Below, piece after piece: positions 26,946 through 42,790 of a stretch of 64,000 bases of DNA; within the stretch, counting starts at the first letter, position 1, and each line of letters opens with the position of its first letter. The DNA comes from Amia ocellicauda (taxonomy: Eukaryota; Chordata; Actinopteri; Amiiformes; Amiidae), in contig NC_089850.1 in NCBI RefSeq assembly GCF_036373705.1, positions 53,081,048 through 53,145,047 on the forward strand. The letters run 5' to 3'. A program made the position numbers and the translations under genes. Below the pieces are notes generated by a model. The model ran no database searches and was not told the DNA's origin. It saw only the letters and a program-made list of their open reading frames with translations.

Positions 26946-28039
26946 TTACACATTTTTCATTTTTTCAGCAATGAGAAAAAAAAATGCCTCACAATCTGAA
27001 ACTTTATTTTTGTCTCTGTCTGGCATGGGGAGGATATCGTTTTTTTGGATGCTGAAGCCCAGATCCTTTAGTGCATTTTCAACAAAGGTCTGGCTCAAAG
27101 GCAGGCAGGACAGCCTGTGTTCCCCTACAACATAAAAGGTTTCATTTAAAACCCCAATCATTATCAACACCCCACCAGGTCTCAGAAGCGCCGTGACATT
27201 TTTCAGAGCTTGCTGGTAGGTAGGATGGTCCTTACAGGCCGCTTCGAGGCACAGGGAGGTCAGCACACAGTCCGCGGGCTCCAGGACGAGGGGGTGGAAG
27301 GGATTCTCGTGCCTGACGTCACACGGCAGCACCTGCTTCACTGTTCGTCTCAGCCTCTCTTCCATTTCCTTGGGTGTTCTGCTTGGCCACCACATTTGAA
27401 TCAGTAATAGAAAAAAAAATGATCGTGAGTTAGTTTTGAACTGAGAAGGCAGAGGACTGTATTTAGTCTAAAATGCAGTTTCCTTATTGCCCCAAACATC
27501 CAGCTGTGAAGTTTGTTTCCTATGTCCTGCCCACCTCAAAAAACAATTTCAGATTTAAAATTTTCAGTTTTGTGGTATGATTTTCTTTTTTTGGTACAAG
27601 CCATAGATTTAACACTCTCACACAGAGAGTCGTCACAATCTGGAACAAACTCCCCAGCGATGTGGTTGAAGCGATAATTTGGGAACATTTAAAATAGGAT
27701 CCTTGGATCACTTAGTTATTAATGGACACCAAATGAGCACGATGGGTCGAATGGCCTCCTCTCGATTGGACACTTTCTTATGTTCATTGTTACCTAGTAA
27801 CCCTTGCCTATTCATATATATTCCATTCTTATCTACCCTCCAATGTATGTATAACCACATACTGTAACTGGTGAAGGCATTCATTTGGAAGCTTTCTAAT
27901 ACTAACACTTAAAACATCTTTGAACATAAGCCAAAGGCAAAAGTTATTTAAAATGCTAATCTTTCCTCTAATAGGCTTATAATGCAAAGACAAACCCAGT
28001 AATTTGAACCCTCTTCACACTGACTGTACACGAACAAGA

Positions 28040-28100
<61 letters not shown>

Positions 28101-28858
28101 TTAATGCATCTAAAACTTGAGATAAACCTCAAGGTGGGCTCAATTCAGGTTTATGACCTGGATTAAATTAAAGGATTTACCCTTCCAACTAAGGGTGGCA
28201 TTTCTGCTGTATCTCAAATGGATTAGGTTACAGATTAACTTTCTTTAGGTTGGTGTTGAAGCTAACATTTAAGCAGAGCTCTTTTAATAAGGATTCAGCA
28301 TGTTGCTTGCTGCCCACTAGGTAGCCCACAAAGAAGCCTTTACTGAGACAGTAGATGCATACAGTACCTTTTCCCTTCCAGTTCACTGACGAACTGTATA
28401 ACTGGGCTCCAGTCAAAACACCCCTCATCTCCTCTCAGCCATTTCTGGACTTCCAGGCGATTGGTCTCAGTGAAGTCGGACAGGACAATGTCTTGGAAAT
28501 GGTCGCAGGCGCTCACAACGCTGTGGACTGTGGGGCCACTTCCTACTTCAATGAGTGTCTGTCCCTTGTACCTACCTAATGTGCAAGAGCATGCATTCAT
28601 GAAATCAGGGGGTCTGGATTACTTTTCAGGAGGCTGGTGTCTACTGATGTTGAATGCAAGTTGTAAGTTGACATATGCATACATACAGTTTTGAAAAAGA
28701 AAGCGACTGTTACCTGACGAAAAGGTTTCACTAAGGTTGCGTAAGACGAAAGACAGGCAGTTTTCATCTGGGTGGCCTGATGGACAGACATAGAAAGAGT
28801 CGATATAGACTCTGGGGTTGAAGTGGCTGTGATAGTGCTCTCCCTCGGTGAACGCCAT
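26946..28858 (-). CDS. nnmt: Nicotinamide N-methyltransferase-like enzyme (NNMT/INMT family)
   Basis: The family transfers methyl from S-adenosylmethionine to nicotinamide or related amines in the cytosol. Three exons join in consistent phases: 28714-28858, 28368-28575 and 26946-27378, giving 261 residues; human NNMT has 264. The start at 28858 is followed by HYHSHFNPRVYIDSFY, matching the family's N-terminal HFNPR-Y segment. Motif I appears as LIEVGSGPT (about residues 56-64), then IVLSDFTETN, CFDWSPVI and the motif region PADCVLTSLCLEAAC. LLRPGGVLIMIG and FYVVGEHRLSCLPL follow. The three-exon layout is that of vertebrate NNMT. Assignment to NNMT rather than INMT rests mainly on the neighbouring ttc12. 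No defect was seen. Confidence 0.9.
27620..27785 (+). mobile_element. CR1-like LINE, 3'-terminal fragment
   Basis: The plus strand carries CAGAGAGTCGTCACAATCTG, CTCCCCAGCGATGTGG and ATGGCCTCCTCTCGATTG, ending TTTCTTATGTTC. This is the same family end as at 60400-60515. It is inserted antisense in the second intron of nnmt. Confidence 0.88.
28041..28101. repeat. (TTA)n microsatellite
   Basis: About 20 ATT/TTA units in an nnmt intron. Confidence 0.95.
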
Positions 28859-30036
28859 TGTGAGTCTCCAGTGCTGGCGCAAAGATGACACGTACATGCC
28901 AGATGTTTTCAGCTGTTGGGTAAACTTACCGTAATGTCGGAAAGAGTGGCTCAATATAAACGGCTGAGTTTAACTTCAATATATTATAAAATGCCAGGGA
29001 GGGAGGGAGGTGTATGGTTGCCACATAGAAAAATAACATTCACAGTCCCTTACTGAATCAATCCAGGACGCGATTTGTCCCGTAGTGTCGTGCACCCCTG
29101 CTCTACAGCACGCACTGCGTTTTCACAGGACACCACGTCCGAGCGGCAGAGGGCGCAGTGGAGTCGCTCAGCTCCTGCAGACAGCAGCGCTCCAGGCAGC
29201 GCAGCAACACGAGTCCATAGACAGGCCGGCTGGGTGGACAGAGACCATTCAATCACCGCTCACAGCACTAGAATAAGACACGTTAGCAATGACTCCGCTC
29301 CTCCCACCCCTCACTCTGGAATAGCTTGATCTTTATTTCAGTGCCGACATTTACTGTCACAAATAAATGTATTGTTCAGCCATCCACCATAGTGGTCTCT
29401 GTGGTCTGCCAGGCCGTTTGCTATTTCCGACTTCATCAATGGGTTCTTGCTTCTTCCAAATAGTTTATTTTGACAGACCAAACATTTTGCCCATGTCTAT
29501 GATCTGATGTTGTAATCCTTAATATCACTGACGCAGCTGTGCTTTACTCTTATTGACTCTTTATTTCCTTTACATTCATGTTGAGAGTAACAGAGGACTT
29601 TGAAATTGATGCATAAAAAGCACAAATTGGTGCATAAAAATTCACCAGAAGGCAGCAAATGTGTGTGACACTCAGCATCTCCCGGGGGAGGACCCCCAGA
29701 CCCCCGCTTGGTTCGTGTCCCCCGGGCATGGGGCCACTTGCAAGGTGTCCCTTATTTTTCCACATTGAAGGTGGCAACCCTAGGTCGGTGAGGGAATCCT
29801 CTTAACAAACTGTATATGCCCAGCTGTGTTAATGAGTAAATGTAAAAAAGAATGTGATATAACAATTGTAATTCACGCTGGATAAGGGTGTCTGCTAAGA
29901 AATCAAGTAATAATAATAATAATAATAATAATATATATCTTCTGTTGTGTAACTGACGCGTCTCCGACAGCCCTCCACCCTGTACCACCCAGCCAGGACT
30001 CTCCAACTGGGTTGATTTATTGATTGATAAATAAAT
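28859..30036. other. Upstream region of nnmt
   Basis: It holds the presumed nnmt promoter and a GC-richer patch at 29060-29230. Reading frames of 60-84 codons on both strands there have no family resemblance. A short fragment CTGGATAAGGGTGTCTGCTA at 29878 belongs to the SINE-like family and runs into an AAT array at 29908-29932. Confidence 0.5.
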
Positions 30037-34000
<3,964 letters not shown>

Positions 34001-35646
34001 ATGCAGTGCTTGGGTAGATTAACCAGGAGAGGAGATGAACTGTGGTGTTTTTATTAGCTTTCCAAATTGTAAAAAGAAAGAGATATAATTTATATAAATT
34101 GTCTTGTGAATGTTTCTTACTGAAACAATAAAAATAAATCTCTTTCCGAACTCTTCCTTAATAAAGCTGCAATAAACAACAACAACCTATTTCAATATTC
34201 ATCACCAGTTTTATTTATGGGGTTTTAAAAAATGCATTGAATAATAATACAAAATAAATGTTTGTGCTCTCTGGCAAATGCTTTAATGAAAGTTAAAGTT
34301 AAGTTAGAGTTGCACAACATTGCCTTTCAAAATGGCTCTGTGCCCAAGATAACAGTCTGTCTGACCTCCCTGAAGCCGGCCCCTTGATTTTACTCGCAAT
34401 TATACATACATTTTGAAAATGAGAGTGGATAGTCCAAAACCAAAATAATGTATGAATCCATAACAGCCCGAATCTAAAATGTGATATATTTATTATATAT
34501 ACCCTTAAATACAAATGATGTCAGAGAACGTGTCCGAAGCAGCTCTGATTGTAATGTATAGTGCGGTTTAGACAGCACAGCATGTGGAACCTTTCAAAGA
34601 GCTGCTCATTAGTCAGATTGTATTTTTATTTTTCTGTCTAAGCAATACGTCATTTAAATCTTAAGCCAATTGATCAATTTTTACCCTCGCTTGGAAAAAG
34701 GCAACAAAAAATATACCTTGGGTTAATTTCTCGTGTTCTTCTTCTTCTTCTTTTTTCTTTTAAATCGACTAAAGACATGTATATTCTCAAGTGGATGCAT
34801 TTTGTGCCTTCTGTCCTTCCTGCATTTGTGTTCATTATCACTTGCATTGGTTTGGAATACTCTCATGAGATAAGCAAGTCCACTAGACCAAGGGACTGCC
34901 TTTATTTTCTAACCGTAAATCAATTTAAAACACAAATGAGCTCGCTCTTACATGGTTAACACAGACACACTAATTGTGAAAATCCCTCCATTTGTAGTAA
35001 ACAGGAAAATGATAGCTTCCAACGGATGTATAATGCAGGATATTTTTTAACTTTGCTTTCTACAATGTTTGTGTAAGTTGTACACATACATGTGATTACA
35101 GCCACACCTTACTGAGATTGGTTGCATTGAAGTTCCATTGTGAAACTGCAAATTTGTCATTCTTGCCTTATAAGATGAACTTGTCGTTTAAAAAATGTAA
35201 ATGTATGGGCACTCCTTAACTCTCTGCAAATCTGATTACTACCAAAGCATTGAATTGGCTTTGAAACACTAGACGTTGTTGGGGGAAGGGAAAGCCATGT
35301 GGTGCTTCAACAATCTTTTAACAACAACCAGACCTCCAAGAAGACATGGGGGGAGGGGGCTGACATGGGGTTTCACTAAGGAAATGTCATTTCAAACAAC
35401 TCCCATGCTTGTTTCAAAAGGAATCCAAATCAAGTTGTTGGTAATGCGTGTTGGTAATGTACTGTCAGAGATTGCAGTGTATAGTTTTATACCACACTGA
35501 ATTAACAATGCCATTGAACCTTAACCTTCAGAAAAACATGTTTCATAAAGATATTTAGTGCTCGATAGGAACCACCAATCTAGAATGTCTTGAAGTTTTT
35601 GTCAGATATGTAAGTAGGATATTGATAAAGAAATTAGCAAGTACTG

Positions 35647-35718
<72 letters not shown>

Positions 35719-36090
35719 GCCTGGTTTATTTTTCATTGCATGGCATTGCAGAAGTAGTGATAGGTTGTATCAGCCTCAATCCGGGTGAGACCCAGCAGAG
35801 GGGGGTTCTGGTTAGAGCCAGCCTTTGTATTTGTTTAGTTTTTTCCCCTTTTGTTCTTGTTCGTTGCATAGTGCGGCTCTCCCCAGCACACAGCTTCTTT
35901 CTACAATACGTAATTTTTTGGACATTTAACGACTGCCTCCTTGGTGTGTAAATAATTAATTACAAATACAAAACTGAAAATAATTGAATGCATAAATAAC
36001 CACCCCCTTTGCTATGACACAACTGATTGAGCTGTGGTGAAACCAATTGTTTTTAGATGTCATGTAATTAGTTCAATTAAGGTGTTTCAC
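34001..36090. other. Gene-free region, weak candidate exon only
   Basis: It contains a 60-codon plus-strand frame at 34777-34959 with a hydrophobic N-terminal stretch but no recognised family. A segment at 35142-35206 is nearly identical to 31354-31418. An AAT array lies at 35648-35715. No gene can be supported. Confidence 0.45.
35648..35715. repeat. (AAT)n microsatellite
   Basis: About 22 AAT units; the plus-strand frame through it gives a poly-Asn run that is not a gene. Confidence 0.95.
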
Positions 36091-36159
36091 ATGTTTTCAG
36101 GTTAAATACACCTGTCTCTGGGAGGTCTCACAGTTGGTTACTACAATTCCTAACTAAAA

Positions 36160-36518
36160 CGACATCATGAAGATGAACATTCAAAGCAAATCCGGAATAA
36201 GGTTCTTCAAAAGCACCATTCAGGGGTAGGATATAAGAACATTTCCAAGGCATTGAATATCCCCCCGAGCACAGTAAAGTCCTTTATTAAGAAATAGAGA
36301 GAATATGGCACAACTGTGAATCTGCCTAGATCAGGCCATCCTCAAAAACCATATCCGGGCAAGAAGGGTGCTAGTCTGGGGAGTTACAGTCTTCCACAGC
36401 TGAGCTGGGACACACTGCACACTGCAACAATAGCCTGGGTGCTTCACAAAAGTGGCCTTTATGGGAGAGAATAAGCTCACATCAAATCTTGGCAAGAGTT
36501 TGCCAGAAGGCATGTATA
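36160..36518 (+). mobile_element. Tc1 transposase relic (N-terminal part)
   Basis: Plus-strand fragments in changing frames resemble the Tc1 paired-like DNA-binding region and linker. They include YKNISKALNIPPSTVKSFI interrupted by stops, EYGTTVNLPRSGHPQKP, LHKSGLYGRE, and a final SWQEFARRH. The conserved LPRSG and HKSGLYGR motifs identify the family. The catalytic part is absent, and the relic ends where a small palindromic MITE begins. Confidence 0.85.
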
Positions 36519-36520
36519 TA

Positions 36521-36594
36521 CAGCTCTGGAAAAAATTAAGAGACCACTCCAAGTTCAGAATTCAAAAGTGGTCTCTTAATTTTTTCCAGAGCTG
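36521..36594. mobile_element. 74-bp palindromic Tc1-type MITE
   Basis: The element begins CAGCTCTGGAAAAAATTAAG and ends with its exact inverse, with arms of about 30 bases and a spacer of about 14. It is flanked on both sides by TA, the Tc1/mariner target duplication. A lone copy of the same terminal sequence is at about 47501. It could fold into a strong hairpin. Confidence 0.88.
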
Positions 36595-37015
36595 TATATA
36601 CTGTAGCCTCCAAGCATATTCATAACCTTGATTAACTCTGTATTTTTCTATACTAATAAACCAAAAAGTAAACAATTGTAATAGTCTCCATAACAAACGG
36701 TTTGTATGTATTTCTAAATACACAATGTACAAAGGTATTCAAACCCGGCACTCTGTATTTTATAAATCCGTTTGGGCTTTAACATGGAGGAGGTGCTTCC
36801 TGTAGCTTTAATAAGTTCCTCCAAGTTGAACCTCTCCAGCACCTCAAGGCTGTTTGACTTGTGCATGTGGGCTGCAGGTCTGGAGGTTGTGATGGCTAAT
36901 CAAGAACAATGATGTTGTCTTAGACTTGGATGTGTGCTGTAGATTGTTATTGTGCTGGGAAGTCAGCAACTAACTTGATGATCTACACAATAATTATATG
37001 TTTATACACACACAC

Positions 37016-37018
<3 letters not shown>

Positions 37019-37061
<43 letters not shown>
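37019..37061. repeat. (GA)n microsatellite
   Basis: About 21 GA units. A separate TTTG tetranucleotide array is at 37441-37475. Confidence 0.95.
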
Positions 37062-37062
<1 letters not shown>

Positions 37063-38520
37063 AAATGAAAGAGAGAAAGGGGGAGACAGATCCCACATGT
37101 TTTATTTACATGTAAGAATGCCTAAAATTCCTAAAGCTTTTCATTTTGTTTTTAGATGCAAACAAAGTGCTGCTTAGTACTATTGCAGTATTGCAAAAGG
37201 ATATTCCTTAACAAGAGACAAAGCATCTGGTTGTAATTTTCTCCAATATAACCAGGCCCCATGGGGTTCTAAACTACAACAGGATGTGAAAGTCTGATCA
37301 ATTTACTAGAGAAAAAAGGTACAAATAACACTGGAATGTATAATTATGGTGAAGACCTGTTTTTCTTCTTTCTTTTTTTATCACCATTTTCATGAAAATA
37401 CATGTGGTTTTAAGTGAGTCAAAGTTTTGTGTATTTTTTCTGTTTGTTTGTTTGTTTGTTTGTTTGTTTGTTTGTGTGTCTGTGAAACTTTTAAACCATG
37501 TGTAGTACAGTTTTGCATCAGACAGCATACATTTAAACAGTCTCTTTCTCATTCTCCCAGCATGCATCTATCACAAAGTGAACATCTGTGTTGAAAAAAA
37601 AACAAAAAAACATGATTTTCCAAAGTTTACACAATCATGGTTTATTGTCTTACAGGCTTTAATGATTCACACAGAACATCTGACTTGTAAACAAGTCTAA
37701 CCAGATGCAAGATGAAATTTAAGACCTTGCTTTCACTGTCATTAAACATTCTGAGTGTCTCCTCGCAAGATCTTTAAAATGCAAATAAACACAATTCAGT
37801 AATGAAAATTAAAATGAATATTTTAAATAACACAGGGTTTCCCATTGATTTCATATTAAATATACATGAAGTAAGCAGGTTCGCATTACACATTTCACAT
37901 ATAATATTATTTGCCATATTCAATATGGGTTAAGCATGGGCTGTTGCATATTATATGTTGTATATGTTGCTTTCATGTTTACTGTAGTGTCCATAATTGT
38001 TAGCACTTCTATAATTTTACTGTAGTTTCTCCTTTCCCTGCCCCACACATTCATACATACCTGGGACTTAACTGTACTGAGTTTAGCTGAAAGAGATTTG
38101 AGTCACATGTGAGTAGCTCGGATACAAATAGCAACCAGTGTCAAATATCACGTGTGCATTTATACATGTGCAAATATATTATAGAAATTAACCTCACCAT
38201 ACATTTTCTAAATTTTAAATTAAATATACAGATCACAGATTAAAATATATTTCAAATATATCATATTTATTTTTTATATACAAAATATAAGCATCAATCA
38301 CTTCTACCATATGTTAAAATGTGTATTTATTTCTTGATGCCATGTCATGCCATGCTATGCATGAAAGATGAGGCCTTGCTTTGGGAATATTTCTAAAATG
38401 GAGAAAGGATTTTGAATCTGTGTCTGAGTCTAAGAGTAATTTACAGTTGGTTATGGAACAAAACGATAAATCCCATACCATTAAGAAAATAAATATACAT
38501 GACTTTAGGAACAGAACCTC
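37062..38520. other. Gene-free AT-rich region
   Basis: Apart from the TTTG array at 37441-37475 I see no gene or element with clear ends. Confidence 0.5.
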
Positions 38521-38521
38521 A

Positions 38522-38756
38522 GAAAGTTTACTTTCGACCAGAGACGGACTGCGACTTAAGAACGGCCCTGGACTTTGCATCACTTTGTGGTCCTGGGGGT
38601 GGGGGTGCTGGTGAAGTGGGGGCCAGGGGTGGGATAGGTGTTGCCGACCCACTACGATCCATTGAGTGGGCCTGCCTACAGATATTGAAACAAAATGAAA
38701 AATCACCACCGGCCCACAGTACGACCAGCCCACCGGGAATTCTCCTGGTGCTACTG
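38522..38756 (-). repeat. Unclassified dispersed repeat fragment
   Basis: Read on the minus strand it contains GTGATGCAAAGTCCAGGGCC and CGCAGTCCGTCTCTGGTC. I associate this pattern with an unclassified fish repeat end. Similar phrases occur at 60695-60715 and, more loosely, at 63481-63560. It abuts a CR1-like copy. Confidence 0.35.
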
Positions 38757-39264
38757 CATTCGACCCATCATGCTCGTTTGGTGTCCATTAATATCTAAGT
38801 GATCCAAGTATCCTATCCAGTATTTTTAAATGTTCCCAAATATTCAGCTTCAACCGCATCACTGGGGAGTTTGTTCCAGATTGTGACGACTCTCTGTGTG
38901 AAGAAGTGTCTCCTGTTTTCCATCTTGAATGCCATGAAGCCCAATTTCCATTTGTGTCCCTGGGTGCGTGTGTCCCTGCTGATCTGGTCAATGCCTTTCA
39001 TGATTTTGAAGACTTGAATCGAGTCCCCACATAGTCTCCTCTGTTCCAGGGTGAAAAGGTTCAGTTCCTCAGTCTCTCAGTAGGACATTCCCTTCAGACC
39101 TGGAATACGTCTGGTTGCTCTCCTCTGAACTGCCTCTAGAGCAGCGATATCTTTCTTGAAGTGTGGAGCCCAGAACTGTCCACAGTATCCAGATGAGCTC
39201 TAACTAGTGCATTGTACAGTCTGAACATCACTGCCCTTGTTCTCAATTCTACACTTTTGACAAT
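38757..39264 (-). mobile_element. CR1-like LINE, 5'-truncated copy
   Basis: The minus strand matches the last 500 or so bases of the family. Landmarks on the plus strand are GTGATCCAAGTATCCTATCC, GTTCCAGATTGTGACGACTC and CTCTGTTCCAGGGTGAAAAG, then TTCTCAATTCTACACTTTTG at the truncated 5' side. The encoded C-terminal reverse transcriptase region is broken by small deletions. Confidence 0.9.
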
Positions 39265-40238
39265 AATAATTATCCCTGTGCTGTGCTGCTGTTGACTTTC
39301 TCAGACATGTGATTAGTTCATTCTTTTCTTGCTTTTTTGTGTTGTTTGGAGTTTGTGTGTCGTTTTGGAAGTGTAATAAGCAGGTTTAGGAGCCATAGGT
39401 GAGAACTGGTAGTAAACATTAGTCACATACTTTTCTGTCTATATAAATAGTATGTTTCAGTTGACATTTATTTTTTCAGGGCACTTCTTGGCCCCCAGTC
39501 TGGACCGCTGCCAGTTACAGAGAGACCGACCCATCTCTCACTGCTCCGAGCTGCAGAAACATAGCTTTTCTCAGGCTTTACCATCATCTGATCGTTTCAT
39601 TGTAAAACATCAACATATTTGTTTTACTGCAGCTATTTCTTTGTGATCGGTAATGCATATATATTAGGGGTTGATAAAACCATAGAAGAATCCTATATGT
39701 ATATACAATGCAGAAATGAAAGCATTTTTTAAATTAAGACTGCAGCGCACTTGTTTATATTTTAATCAAAGCTTGAAAATGTTAACAATATTTCATGAGG
39801 TCATCCTGAGATGAGAGCAGCTAGGTCTTAGTGATGCCCTCCTCACACACTCCTGTGTTGATTGAGGCGACCCCAGTACAACACTCCTACTGCTCCACAC
39901 AGCCACACTTCATCGAAGACTTACCGCAACAGCATTTCTTTCCCCAGCGTATATATTTTAAAGTCCAGTCTAAATGATGAATGCTAGTGTGAAGAGGAAA
40001 GTCATAGCCACTGTGAAGCATAAGCATTAGGGGATTAGTTTTGCTGTTTGGCATCAGTAGAGGTCCTGCTTGGAGGAGGGGTTGAGAATCATTCCTGAGC
40101 AGCTGAGCAGATTAAAAGGCAAGAGGAAGTACCTCCTCATGCTAGATCTTAAGGTGATTCACAAAGTGCTGATTACAAGGTGTAATAAATGGAATTTGTA
40201 AAAGCGACTTGAACTAGGACAATTCAGGTTAAATGTGA

Positions 40239-40244
40239 TTTATT
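40239..40244 (-). promoter_or_regulatory. Polyadenylation signal of the dispanin gene
   Basis: The minus strand reads AATAAA about 90 bases after the stop codon at 40333-40335. Confidence 0.5.
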
Positions 40245-40332
40245 ACAGCTAATAATACAGAGCACAGTATACAAGTACAGCAAGACAAGTCTGTTCCAAG
40301 TTGGTGATTAAATCATCCCCCCCAAAATCATG

Positions 40333-40910
40333 TTAGGTAGTCTTCAAGTAAAGTGCCACAGAATTGAGAACAATAACAAGGATGATGAGAATGAGGCCAC
40401 ACACAAGTCCCACTATGTTGAGAATCTTGGCTATTTGGGCTGATTTCCGTGCTTCCAACACATCTCCCTGGTTGTTGGCAGTGTCAGCCTGAATGAGAAA
40501 ATACAACCATTTAATGAACTGCATCCTTCTTGACCACAGAAAACACATAACAGCAACAAACACAACCATTATAATATTAGTACAAATATTTAAATGACAA
40601 CATCTTATTAAATTAATTGGAATACAGATTCTTCTGCTTAATGTTCTACTACTGTTACTATGACTCAGTGTCCAAAGCAACATTGTATGATAGCTTTTGA
40701 AAAACCTCAATTTTACATAATTTTCAGCTTCAGATGTCATCACTTTTAGTATATATACTCAAGTCTGTATTGTCACTTGGCTTTGCTTACCTTTACTGAA
40801 AAGATCACAGCGACAATTCCAAGAGGTAAACAGCAGCATAACAGGTTCAAAATTGAGCAAGTCAGGTAGGACGAGACATTGGAGCGAGCGTGGGTTCCAC
40901 TTCCATCCAT
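40333..40910 (-). CDS. CD225/dispanin family membrane protein (IFITM-like), 91 residues
   Basis: Exon 1 (40791-40910) starts at ATG 40910 and ends at a GTAAGC donor in phase 0. Exon 2 (40333-40488) follows a CATTCAG acceptor and ends in TAA. The first hydrophobic segment, with a cysteine cluster (SILNLLCCCLPLGIVAVIFS, about residues 19-38), matches the CD225 intramembrane region; such cysteines are often palmitoylated. The loop carries the QGDVLEARKSAQIAKILN signature (GD..EA..SA pattern), then a transmembrane helix (about residues 68-84). The intron after FSVK is at the position known in IFITM genes. The N terminus is very short (about 15 residues), unlike Pro-rich PRRT relatives. The family includes antiviral IFITMs and synaptic or trafficking proteins; which subfamily this is cannot be decided by eye. 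Confidence 0.88.
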
Positions 40911-42088
40911 CGTTGTTGTCTGTGGATCACAGTCACCTGCACTGCTGAAGATCTGCGTAGTTGATCAGGTAAGAGGCGATGGCAAACTTCACAATCGAAT
41001 GCAAATGAAACCGGTGGGGTTGGAACTTGTGAGGAGGAGACAGAAGCATGTAACATCAACATTGCAACAAGTCAGTCTTTTATGCATTGAGCCTTTGTCC
41101 AGCTCCACCTTCCAGAGTGACCAATCCACCTACCAGAGTAGCCAATTCAGGGTATCAACTCTGCCTCTCCACACCCATACCTCATCCCTCGCTAAAACAT
41201 ATCAGGCAGACTGTCTCCTTTCACATCTTTATCAATAGCTTTTGTTAAGTAATTGACAAGACTTGTAGACAGACCATCTTCTCACCATTTTGTTACGCTA
41301 TTGATACAAGATTGGTAGACAGATCATCTCCTCAACAACCCATTGTTATGCTATTGAAACCAGAGACCAGGTATGCTATTGATAGATACAATATAGACAG
41401 TCATGCAATTGATTTCACTGATTTGTATAGTTTACACCTGCACTTTTTTGCTAGATCAAATTTGAATGACACTTCATCACCAATATGAATCAATCTGAAA
41501 GTAACTATAAATGTATATACAGTTAATGAAAGTTCTGGCACATCACAAATATCCAAAATACACTTAGCAAGGACAAGAGTGCTTTGTCTTTGGAAAACAT
41601 TAGTCTAAAATCTCCTTCAGTGAAGGTGAAAGCAATACGACAGCAAATACTGATTCTACAGTGGTTTGAATGAATTCTTACCATATATCCATCTATGGTG
41701 ATGAAACATTGAAGATGTTCTGTTCATTTTGATGGGATCAGAGTTACAATTTAATCAGTTTGTGAGGTATATTAATTCAGATATTAATTGAGGCCTACTG
41801 TTCAAATCTGAACCAGACTTAAATTCTACACAAATTGTAGTTCTTGGATTTAGAAACGTATAAAGACCAAAGCTATACCTTGCAAACTACTGTATTTACA
41901 GCTCAAAGTATAGATCATGGTTGCAAACTCCTCCTCTAATTTTAAATGTAGCCACTGCACACATTGCTCAAATTATATATATATATATAATTATTAATAT
42001 CCACACCCCCCCCCCTCCCAAGAAAATGTCCAAGATCAGGCAAGAAGATTAAATGTATTGCATTATTGTATTATTATACATAATATAT

Positions 42089-42119
<31 letters not shown>

Positions 42120-42630
42120 ATACATATTAATGTAATTGTGAAAGAAAGGGATATAAGGATTACTGATGAACAGGTTATGGACCAAGTAAGTTTAGTCCAG
42201 CCATACACTCAAATTAAGCATAGTTATTAAACATACAGGCCGGTTTAATAGACCCAAGAGTAGCTCTACATTACCTGTTTTTGATTGTTTCTTTCTTAGA
42301 TACATTTATAGGATCAGTTATTGTGCAATCCATCCAGCAACAGTACAACGGACACTTTTGAAATCGAGATTGGGTGTATTGCAGTAAGAACCCCCCCCCC
42401 AGAAACGAAACAAAAGGAAGACAATTGGTAATCATTCCACAAACTGCAGCCATTACATAACAATGTACGAAATAACCCTGTTATCTAGTAGCATGGTACA
42501 TTTAGAGATCATTTCCTAATAGCATTCCATTAAAGGAAACATTCAAAGTGGGAAAACGTGAAAGTTTGTGGTATTGTAACACATATTGACAGTGATAATT
42601 GTACTGTATATCGATGTAACAAGAACATTT

Positions 42631-42790
42631 TCTTAGCAGACGCCACCACCCATGGCGACTTATTGTTACAATGTATCACATTATTGTTTACACACAATGA
42701 ACCATTTTCACAGCTGGGTTTTTACTAGCGTACCTTGCTCAAGCGTACAACGGGCATCTCCCCCACCTGGGATTGCGTACATGTTGCTTA
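42631..42790 (-). repeat. SINE-like fish repeat, second copy
   Basis: It shares with the 15779 copy the start TTAGCAGACGC, the CTTGCTCAAGCGTACAACG segment and the CACCTGGGATTGCGTAC segment. It is more diverged. Confidence 0.55.

Noticed and set aside
29050..29329. GC-rich overlapping frames on both strands
   Set aside because: Overlapping frames in one GC-rich patch without motif or splice support look like chance.
35622..35951. Poly-Asn protein
   Set aside because: It is a translated AAT array with no conserved flanks.
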